A stretch of DNA of 64,000 bases from Quisquiliibacterium transsilvanicum. Lineage in GTDB: Bacteria > Pseudomonadota > Gammaproteobacteria > Burkholderiales > Burkholderiaceae_E. The notes below the pieces were generated by a model. That model did not search any database. It was not told the origin of the DNA and saw nothing but the letters and a program-made list of their open reading frames with translations. Positions 1-10,000 of this stretch are shown here, one piece after another; positions within the stretch are counted from its first letter, which is position 1, and every line of letters begins with the position of its first letter. Both the position numbers and the translations under genes were made by a program. The stretch spans positions 248,001 through 312,000 of the forward strand of contig NZ_JACHGB010000005.1 of the NCBI RefSeq assembly GCF_014202215.1. Reading direction: 5' to 3'.

Positions 1-857
1 AGGGGCCTGAGGTGAGCCTCTCGGTCGCCGGCAAGAAGGCGACGATCCAGGCGGGCAAGAGCCGCTTCGCGCTGCAGACGCTCGATGCGGAGGACTTCCC
101 CACGGTGGCGGTCAACGAGCAGTACGCCGCCTCCTTCGCGCTGCCGCAGAAGCAGCTAAAGCACCTGCTGCACATGGTGCACTTCGCGATGGCCCAGCAG
201 GACATCCGCTACTACCTGAACGGGCTGCTGCTGGTCACCGAGGGCGACATGGTCCGCGTGGTGGCCACCGACGGTCACCGGCTGGCCTACTGCGAGGCGC
301 AGCTCGTGGGCGGCACGCTGGCCCGCAACGACGTCATCATTCCGCGCAAGACCGTGCTGGAGCTGCAGCGGCTGCTCGGCGACGTCGACGAGCCGGTGGA
401 GATCGACGTCGCCGCCAACCAGGTGCGCATCCGCTTCGGCGAGGTCGAGATGGTGAGCAAGCTGGTCGAGGGCAAGTTCCCGGACTACCAGCGCGTGATC
501 CCCCAGGGCTACACCAGGGCCACCACGGTCTCGCGCGAGGTGCTCGCCTCTTCGCTTGGCCGCGCCTCCATCCTCACCTCCGACAAGTTCCGCGGCGTGC
601 GCCTGTCGCTGTCGCCGGGGCTGATGCGGGTGCAGACCAGCAATGCCGAGCAGGAGGAGGCGATCGACGAGCTCGAGGTCGACTACGACGGCGAGGCCCT
701 CGAGATCGGCTTCAACGTCGGCTACCTCCAGGACGTCCTGGCCAACCTGAAGTCCGAGCAGGTGATGCTCGAATTCGGCGACGCCAGCACCAGCGCGCTG
801 TTGACTGTTCCCGGCGACACCACGTTCCGCTACGTGGTGATGCCGATGCGAATCTGA
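1..857 (+). CDS. dnaN: DNA polymerase III beta subunit (sliding clamp), 5' end missing
   Basis: This is the C-terminal part of the beta clamp, the ring that holds DNA polymerase III on DNA. The reading frame is open to the window edge, so the start lies outside; about 284 residues of a usual ~370 are present. Recognisable clamp signatures are QQDIRYYLNG, VATDGHRLA, KFPDYQRV, KFRGVRL, the NAEQEEA stretch and the family C-terminal ending YVVMPMRI. It lies 11 bp upstream of gyrB in the same direction, the usual origin-proximal dnaA-dnaN-gyrB order. The GTG at position 12 is internal, not a start. Confidence 0.97.
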   Translation, partial: GPEVSLSVAGKKATIQAGKSRFALQTLDAEDFPTVAVNEQYAASFALPQKQLKHLLHMVHFAMAQQDIRYYLNGLLLVTEGDMVRVVATDGHRLAYCEAQLVGGTLARNDVIIPRKTVLELQRLLGDVDEPVEIDVAANQVRIRFGEVEMVSKLVEGKFPDYQRVIPQGYTRATTVSREVLASSLGRASILTSDKFRGVRLSLSPGLMRVQTSNAEQEEAIDELEVDYDGEALEIGFNVGYLQDVLANLKSEQVMLEFGDASTSALLTVPGDTTFRYVVMPMRI

Positions 858-865
858 AGGGTTAA

Positions 866-3355
<2,490 letters not shown>

Positions 3356-3480
3356 CGCCTGCTGTCGGGTGACACGGATAGTGAGAGCCGTGCCACGTTA
3401 GTGAGAGATTGCTGACCCAGTTGATGCAGATTCAGCTGACCAGCGATCTCCACAGCCCCCCCTGACGCCGAGTCTCGGAT
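3356..3480. other. Intergenic junction between gyrB and defence island, with short direct repeats
   Basis: No gene is visible here. Two exact 9-bp direct repeats, TAGTGAGAG at 3379-3387 and 3399-3407, are spaced 20 bp apart. Base composition changes from very GC-rich gyrB to less GC-rich sequence. Paired short repeats of this kind occur at some transposon ends, so this may be a solo transposon end or an island boundary. That is inference only; no transposase gene is present. Confidence 0.3.
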
Positions 3481-3483
3481 GAC

Positions 3484-4077
3484 TCAGTTGTACCTTCCCC
3501 AAGCGGGCTGGCCACGTCCGAACTTCTGAAGCGTTGACCAGCGTACTCCACGCTCTTCGACGAAGACATCTGGCCTTCCGTCGGTGTAGGTGTTCTTTTG
3601 AACGATGGGGTACAAGCCTAGGTACTCTTGGCCCTTGAATGTACCCGTCGGACTGTCAAGAACCGGCATGATGGCCACGCCGTCTGGCTTGAAGCCATCG
3701 AAGTAGCCCAGCTCCCAGGGCATCCACTTCGACGAACTTGAGTTGTCGCTCGACAGGTAGATGAGCGACTTTGATTGCCGCATCCGTTGCCGCAGGACCG
3801 CAGCGGTTTCCTTGGTCACCGCACGGCGATCCAACTGCGCGTCTTCGACCCAATCCACGTAGACCTTGAGTCCGCTCTCCTCAAGGAGCAGCTTGATGCC
3901 GAGCACGATCTCAGCGTCAGCTAACGAATGCGAGAGGAAGACGTCGAACGTATCGCGGGCTGTCGCGGCAGTCACCGACTCCTTCAGAATTCGGCCAGAG
4001 GTCATCCCGGCGCTCTTCTGAAGACCACGATTCCTCGCCGCGGCGGCCCGCGCTTCCGACTTCGTGAAGTACGCCAT
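3484..4077 (-). CDS. TIR-domain protein, third ThsB-like component of a Thoeris system
   Basis: This is a 197-residue protein with a TIR domain after a basic N-terminal extension of about 40 residues. The TIR core starts at FDVFLSHS (about 44-51), has the VYVDW strand near 72 and the SKSLIYLSS strand near 102-110. The likely catalytic Glu122 lies in WMPWELGYFDG. The ATG at 4077 is chosen over an in-frame upstream codon because AAAGGA lies just before it, and it starts 4 bp after the thsA stop. TIR proteins in Thoeris convert NAD into a cyclic ADP-ribose-type signal that activates ThsA. Its sequence differs clearly from the other two TIR proteins in this operon, so it may sense a different trigger. 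Confidence 0.85.
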   Translation of the reverse strand: MAYFTKSEARAAAARNRGLQKSAGMTSGRILKESVTAATARDTFDVFLSHSLADAEIVLGIKLLLEESGLKVYVDWVEDAQLDRRAVTKETAAVLRQRMRQSKSLIYLSSDNSSSSKWMPWELGYFDGFKPDGVAIMPVLDSPTGTFKGQEYLGLYPIVQKNTYTDGRPDVFVEERGVRWSTLQKFGRGQPAWGRYN

Positions 4078-4081
4078 CGAA

Positions 4082-5521
4082 CTACATCCTTTCCAGTTCT
4101 TGAAGGGCACTCAAAGTTGTTCTCAACTGATCGGCCAAGGAGCGTGTTGAATCGCCGAGCGACTTGAACAGAGCCTCGAAGGCTGGAGTGGATCGCGGGA
4201 AGTACCTTGCGAAATCCGCTGTGACTTGGTCGTACAAAATTCGTGCGGCGTACTCGGTGAAGCCGAGAGGTAGCACCTTGAGGCCCTTCTCTGCGGCAAT
4301 CCGGAACTCCTCAATCATGCCATCTGAAGTTGCCACAGCGGGAGGTTCGGCACTCAGTTTGTTGCCGAACATGAAAATGGCGATGCCTGCGAAGTTGAGC
4401 ATGTCATCTCGGTACGAAGACCAAAGCTGCTTTCCTTCAACCGATTGCGGAAACGGTCGAATGACCAGCTGATCTCGTAATGTTCGCCTCTGGACTCGAT
4501 ATATCTGCTGCAGTGCGCCATCGACGACCGCACTCCCAATGCCCAGGCCGAGCCCGGTCACCAAACGGAAATCTCGCCCGATCAGCTCCCAAGCAAGCTT
4601 GTGAACGAATTCCAGCGCATCGGTTGACGACCAGCGTGACCCATACTCGTGAGCTGCTCCAGAGACAAAAATCGTCTTGCTCTTGTGGCGTGCCTCAACC
4701 CGTCGCAGCACTTCGGTGATCTGGTCATAGGAGTCAACCATTACAGCGCGGATGTTGTATCGCTCCAGATCCTTGACGAAATAGTCTTGCTTCGCTTTGC
4801 GGTATGCAAAGTCCTCAGGAGAGTCTCCGGGTGCCTGTGATTCCCAGCGCAAGATGCAAAAGTGCTTGTTCTGATTTCGCCCGTGACGCGTGAACATTCG
4901 GGCCAGAACATAGTCCATATTCGGGTCAGAGAAGCTGAACCCAATGAACAGGAACGTCTTGGAAAGAAGATCACCTGCAAGCGCGGTCAGAAAATCTCCA
5001 CGCGTCAGGTGGTAGCGTTCATAGTCCTCTTTGGCAAGAATCGCCTCAGCCGAGTTCTGGCAATCGCCATGCATCTTGTAGACGATGGCGTCTCGGTCAT
5101 GCAGGCTTTGCACCAGCTGATCTTGTCGATGTTTGATATCAACAACTTTCCCACTCTGCTCGAGCGCCTGTTCTATCGAACGATCGTAATTTGTCGTCCA
5201 GTAGACCGATATCGGTAGTCGGGCGAGGATTCGGTGGTTTTCTGTGACAGTCGCGGTACGTCCAGAGAACTGGTTAAGTACTGCCTGAGCTAGGTCATTG
5301 CGGTTGCTGTGGTGATTGACATGGTACTGAGCTACACGGACCAAGTCGTGCTCGCGAGCTATGTCCAGATTGAGTTCGTCGGCAAGCGGACGAAGCAAGC
5401 CTTTCCAGTCCACAAAGCCTTCCGCAACAGAGAGCCCTGCGCCAGCGAAGATTGCTGCTGTTCCTTGCCGCAGGGCCTCCGAGTAGTCTTGAACAAAGCG
5501 ATCGATTGGAACAATCGCCAT
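4082..5521 (-). CDS. thsA: Thoeris effector ThsA (SIR2-SLOG NADase)
   Basis: This 479-residue protein matches the length of Bacillus cereus ThsA (about 476). The N-terminal SIR2-like NADase has FAGAGLS (25-31), Asn111 in TTNYD and His151 in KMHGD, in the places of the catalytic Asn/His of ThsA. The C-terminal SLOG domain starts near IFVSGA (284-289) and has VTGLGLGIG (321-329) and Arg371 in SSYRDD, the region that binds the cyclic ADP-ribose signal. In the known system, signal binding switches on NAD depletion and abortive infection. The start at 5521 has GGGAG upstream; a longer frame to 5806 lacks domain support. It lies between TIR genes on the same strand. Confidence 0.93.
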   Translation of the reverse strand: MAIVPIDRFVQDYSEALRQGTAAIFAGAGLSVAEGFVDWKGLLRPLADELNLDIAREHDLVRVAQYHVNHHSNRNDLAQAVLNQFSGRTATVTENHRILARLPISVYWTTNYDRSIEQALEQSGKVVDIKHRQDQLVQSLHDRDAIVYKMHGDCQNSAEAILAKEDYERYHLTRGDFLTALAGDLLSKTFLFIGFSFSDPNMDYVLARMFTRHGRNQNKHFCILRWESQAPGDSPEDFAYRKAKQDYFVKDLERYNIRAVMVDSYDQITEVLRRVEARHKSKTIFVSGAAHEYGSRWSSTDALEFVHKLAWELIGRDFRLVTGLGLGIGSAVVDGALQQIYRVQRRTLRDQLVIRPFPQSVEGKQLWSSYRDDMLNFAGIAIFMFGNKLSAEPPAVATSDGMIEEFRIAAEKGLKVLPLGFTEYAARILYDQVTADFARYFPRSTPAFEALFKSLGDSTRSLADQLRTTLSALQELERM

Positions 5522-5574
5522 CAGTTGCGCTCCCTGCTGATTTGATGCGGCATTTCCGATTGGGTATTCGTCGA

Positions 5575-5949
5575 TCAGGACAAGAGACGCTTCAGGTTGT
5601 CCCAGTTCCACGAGTACAGGCGTCCGGCGTTCGGAACGGCTGGGTAGCTCCCGTCCTTGTAGCCAATGATCTGAACGATGGGCACGCCTTCTTCGCAGGC
5701 CAACGCCACCTCTTTCAGGACACCCTGCGCACGGTGCGTTTGAGGGCCGACCATGACCAAGACGAGCTCTGAGCGCTTGATCGCAGCCCGTGCCCTCTTG
5801 GGCCAATCAGCTTCAGGCGCAGCCTCTTTTAGGGAGTGGTCGACCACCTCGAATGGTGAGTCGGCGAGGCGCGCCTGACCAATGATGAAATCCTTGAGCA
5901 TCTGGTCGTTGTCGAAATCGCAACTGACGAATACCTTTTTCTTGCTCAT
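5575..5949 (-). CDS. thsB: ThsB-like TIR protein (second Thoeris sensor)
   Basis: This is a short 124-residue TIR-like protein of the ThsB/MTH538 type. It starts KKVFVSCDFDND, has the LVLVMVGPQT strand (62-71) and the candidate catalytic Glu80 in VLKEVALACEEG, and ends in a Trp-rich segment. It lies 53 bp upstream of thsA on the same strand, so co-transcription is likely. The ATG at 5949 is used, but the frame stays open upstream and encodes a hydrophobic Gly/Ala-rich stretch, so a membrane-anchored longer form is possible. The role is inferred from Thoeris, where ThsB detects phage and makes the nucleotide signal for ThsA. Confidence 0.85.
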   Translation of the reverse strand: MSKKKVFVSCDFDNDQMLKDFIIGQARLADSPFEVVDHSLKEAAPEADWPKRARAAIKRSELVLVMVGPQTHRAQGVLKEVALACEEGVPIVQIIGYKDGSYPAVPNAGRLYSWNWDNLKRLLS

Positions 5950-6169
5950 TCGAGTCTCTCTGTAGGACTGTCTTGCGATTGGTGCTGTCGCGCTGCCGAT
6001 CAACGCACCACGAATGCCCGGAAGGACAGCGTGACCAACCAAAGCGCCAATCGCAGCGGCGGCGACACTTCCATCTGACGCTGACCATCATGAGTGCGGC
6101 AGTGGTCGCCGCCTTGACGAGCCGCATCGAGGCAGCGCCTACCGCTCTCGGTGCTTGCCTTGCATCGCC
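5950..6169 (-). other. Gap between two thsB genes with a glycine-zipper-like coding remnant
   Basis: No complete gene is seen. In frame with the downstream TIR gene, codons from about 6072 to 5950 encode a hydrophobic Gly/Ala-rich stretch (AAAAIGALVGH, then GALIGSATAP) that resembles a glycine-zipper membrane segment. An in-frame TGA at about 6088-6090 and the lack of ATG or GTG leave only a TTG near 6042 as a start. A neighbouring frame holds an ATG followed by MRLVKAATTAALMMV, suggestive of a signal or membrane helix. This may be a frameshifted small membrane protein or chance. Confidence 0.25.
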
Positions 6170-6667
6170 TCATTTCTTGGTTCTGCTGGCAATTGCAGCT
6201 TCGATCCAGGAATCCAAATTCGTCTTGATGTGGGCATAGACATCGGCGCTGCTGTAGCCCGGAGGATCGTAGGTTTTAACCACGGTGGAGAGTTTCGCGC
6301 CAGTCGACTTCAGCGTCACGTGCTCGAAAGGGTTAGCGCCCTTCGTGCTGGTCTTGCCCTCGCTGTTCTTCAGGTTGTGGACGTGGACGCCGAGGATGCC
6401 CTTGCCATCGTTCCACGCCTTCACGATTTCATGATTGATCCACTTTCGATTGGCTGTTCCCGAACCGATCAGCACCACCACGCAGCTGCGGCCATCCATC
6501 TGGTCAGCAATCCATTTTGCGATTGCTTTGTCACCGCCCTTGGTCACGGTCTCCCAGTCGTTGTCTTTGGCAGGCTGGTTACCCTCCACCGCACCGATGT
6601 TGCGCACCTGCGAGGCACGCCAGTTGTCAGGCGCATAGTGGAAACTGTAGAAAACTCGTCGCGCCAT
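6170..6667 (-). CDS. thsB: Thoeris TIR protein ThsB
   Basis: This 165-residue protein is the one closest to the classical ThsB. It opens ARRVFYSFHY, has the VVVLIGSGTANRKWINHE motif with candidate catalytic Glu80, and the GVHVHNLKNSEG...KGANPF segment typical of ThsB TIR-like proteins. ThsB produces a cyclic ADP-ribose isomer from NAD after phage infection, which activates ThsA encoded two genes downstream. The ATG at 6667 follows GGAG in the upstream leader and fits the conserved N terminus. It is the first gene of the minus-strand operon thsB-thsB-thsA-TIR; its promoter probably lies in the AT-rich stretch near 6780-6860. Confidence 0.92.
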   Translation of the reverse strand: MARRVFYSFHYAPDNWRASQVRNIGAVEGNQPAKDNDWETVTKGGDKAIAKWIADQMDGRSCVVVLIGSGTANRKWINHEIVKAWNDGKGILGVHVHNLKNSEGKTSTKGANPFEHVTLKSTGAKLSTVVKTYDPPGYSSADVYAHIKTNLDSWIEAAIASRTKK

Positions 6668-7086
6668 GTTGATCTCCAGAAGGTGAACGCAGCCGGTCCG
6701 GCCGCCTCTAGGAAGTCCAGCCAACTGGCGCCCGTGCCACTACGAACGCTAGCGGCGTGCTAACTCGTGATCTACGAAAAGTCCACGACTTAGCGCACTA
6801 CTTTCTGTCGATGCCTATACCATCCTTATGCCTTTGCAAGAATTTTTATAGTCGATCGACGTTTGGGCTGTGCCAATGACGACTCGCGCAGCACCCATCG
6901 GCTTGAGCCGCTCCGGTCGTGTGAATTATCGCCGGCGCTCCTCGTTTTGCTCTTGATAAAGCAACGACAGGTCATCAAGGACCAAGGGCCCCAAGGCCTG
7001 GGTACTGTACGAGAGCGACGCGCCTGCGAAGTCGGTGAGCACAGAGCGGTTATGCAACCTGTCGCCGTCAGGGAAGTTACCTTGTG
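6668..7086 (-). promoter_or_regulatory. Intergenic region upstream of the Thoeris operon
   Basis: These 419 bp separate the end of the type ISP gene from the first thsB. The stretch 6780-6860 is unusually AT-rich for the window (TATAAAAATTC and TATAGG on the minus strand) and is the best candidate for the Thoeris promoter, though no convincing -35/-10 pair with ideal spacing was found. Between about 7084 and 6926 the minus strand is open for roughly 50 codons with protein-like content (DDLSLLYQEQNEERRR at the end) but lacks a start, so it may be a gene remnant. Confidence 0.35.
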
Positions 7087-10000
7087 TCAGCTGTTGGCCG
7101 ATGAAATGTCGAGTTGGGGCAGTGCCCTCACGATCTTCATCGTTTCCAAGCTCACGGTAACCACGCGCTGGAACAACTCCATCGGGTAGCGAGCATTTCC
7201 TACTGTCTCAATCGCCCAGTCATTGGCATCGTTGACGATGCCGCTGTTCTTGTCGGTCTTGACGCCCTGGCGCTCGACCACCCAGTCCACGGCCGGCTTG
7301 CCGTTGACGACGTACTCATAGGCTTCCGGCGGGATGTCCGTCAAGGTGATTCGGTCGTTGTAGTGCAGGGTGGTCAGGTCCTTGTCCTTGCCCTTCCTGC
7401 CGTAGCGCATCTTCTCGACGCGGAAGTCGGCGTCGGTGAGCTTCCTGCCGCCGCTGTCGATCTTCAGGGGATAGGGCTCAACGCTCTCGTAGTTCAGGTG
7501 CAGGTCGGCCAGCTTGCGGCCGGCATGGGAAAAAGCCCAGAAATCGGTGGCCGTCTTGACGCGCGGGATGCGCGGCAGTTCCTTGCCCAAGTTGTCGGCG
7601 AAGCGCTCACGGTAGTCGGGCGAGTGCAGCAGGCCGTAGACGTAGTAGAAAATGTCTTCGCGAGTGATGCTCTCGTCGGGGTAGGCGGACTGGAAGTGCG
7701 CAAGCGCTTCTGCCGTGATGGCGTCACGGCGCCTGGTTGCCAGCGGCTCCGCCGGTTCAACTTCCTCGCTGAACAGGGCGGACTGCTCAGGGCTGGCTTC
7801 TGCGGCCTCGGGCTCCGGATCGTCGTATAGGTAGAGCGGAAAGCACTGGCCGCCGTGCAAAACATGAATGTTTGGCAGGACAGATGTCATCAGGACCGTA
7901 AACGGCAGAATTTCTCCGGGTCCATGAACGATGATGACGCGATTTTCGGCAGAGGCGTCCGGGAAAATCCTGGGCATCTGGTACACCACTTCGTTGAATC
8001 GGCGGTTGAAGTAGGTCCATTGCTTGTTGAATGGTCGATACATCGAAGGAATCAGGCAGACAGTCTGAAATCTGAAACGCCGGTCCTTCGCAAGCTCCTG
8101 CTTGAGTGACCGGGTCCATGCAATCCGCCTCGCATCAGCGTCTATGAAATCATCCACCAAGGATTCGCGCTGCTTCTTGTCCAAGCCAAGGTGGGCGGCC
8201 GCAAAACGTTCTGCTTCCTGGTTGTAGAAAGCAATCATCCGAGTCATATTAGCCGTCAATTCCGCTTTCGAGGCGTTGTAGCACCAGGCGTCCCGGTTGG
8301 TGACCACGCCCAACGAGAAGTTCCCGAACAGCTTGGGCGCATTGCCCTTCTTATCGCCCAGCACCATGTGCTCGGCAAAGCTGTCATCGCGCTGCTTGAG
8401 CCAATCGCCATGGACATCTGGCGTAATGGCATGCCAGCCCTCAATTGCAGCGATACCGGCGACGCTGGCCAGATCGGCAATCCTAGTCAGCTTCTCCTCC
8501 CGGCTAAGGCAGTCGCCGATATCATGGAAGTGGATTTGCCCCGGCTGCTTGGAGACGGGGTTCTTGACCAGCAGCGAGATGGCAATCGGAGCGCGGCTTC
8601 CGCTGCCGAAAATCTTGCCGCCTTCCCGACGTGACAACTCGCCAGCTGTGCGCTGGTTTCCGCGCAGGTGAAAGATGTAAATGCTACTGAACTCGTCGGC
8701 CAAGCAGCGGCGCAGACCATCGGCTGTTTGCGCGTCCAGAAAGCCAGCGTTGGTCACAAAGCCGATAACGCCGTTGCTGCCGACCCGGTCACTGGCCCAG
8801 CGTATGGCGCGGATATAGCTGTCGTAAAGGCCCTTGGCCAGCATCGCGTCAGAACGTTGGACATAGGTGGCGCGGATGCGCCCGTCCAGGTGCGGGTAGG
8901 CAACGTTGTCGTTGTTGTCGTTCTCGCTCTTCTGCCCTACTGAGTACGGCGGATTGCCGATGATGACCCGGATGTCTAGTTTCTTCTGCCGCTTGCGCCG
9001 CGCGCTGTTGTCCACCAGGAGCGCATCCACCAGGTCCTCCTTCTCGTACATCTGGAAGGTGTCGGTCAGGCAGATACCCTCGAAGGGCTGGTACTTGCCG
9101 CCCACGATGCCGTGGTACACGGCCTCGATGTTGATGGCGGCGATGTAATAGGCCAGCAGCACCAACTCGTTGGCATGGATCTCGTGCTTGTACTTGTGCG
9201 GCAGATGCTCGGGCGCGATCAGGCCGCTCTGTAGCAGCCGGGTGATGAAGGTGCCGGTGCCGGTGAAGGGGTCGATGATGTGGACGCCCTTGCTGCCAAG
9301 CGTCTGACCGAACTCGGTCTCGAGGATGTGGGCGACACTGTGGATGATGAAGTCCACCACCTCGACCGGCGTGTAGACGATACCTAGCCGCTCGGTCATC
9401 TTGGGGAAGGCGTTGCGGAAGAACTTGTCATACAGCTCGACGACGATCTTCTGCTTGCCGGCCGCGTTGTCGATGCCCTGGGCGCGCATCTTCACGCTGT
9501 CGTAGAAGCGCTGGAGGGTGTCGGCCTCCTTGTCCAACCGGTGCTCCTGCAGCACGTCGAGCACACCCTGCATGGCCAGCGAGATGGGGTTGTGCTGGGC
9601 GAAGCTGTAGTCCTCGAACAGGGCATCGAAGACCGGCTTTGTGATGAGGTGCTGGGCCAGCATCTCGATGACCTCGCCGTCGCCGATGCTGCTGTTCAGG
9701 TCGTCACGCAGCTCGCCGGCAAAGGTGTTGAAGGCCGCGCGCTCCTTCTCGTTGGCCGGCTCTTCAACGATGGCCGTGATGCGGTCGATGTGGGTGCGGG
9801 CGATCTTGGCGATGTCGTTCGCCCAGTCTTCCCAATGGTGGCGGTTGCCCACCTTCTGCACCAGCTTGGCGTAGATGGCCTTCTCGATCTCGCCGATCTC
9901 GAACGGCAGGGAAGCCTGGTCCTCTTTGCCGTAGCGCTTGGGTTCCGGTTCACCGATGGCGAACCCCCCCTTGCCGGCGTCCTTGTTCTTTGGTCCCTTC

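Noticed and set aside
5522-5806. N-terminal extension of ThsA
   Set aside because: The extra 95 residues overlap the TIR gene upstream and have no domain character; the ATG at 5521 has a good ribosome site and gives the family length.
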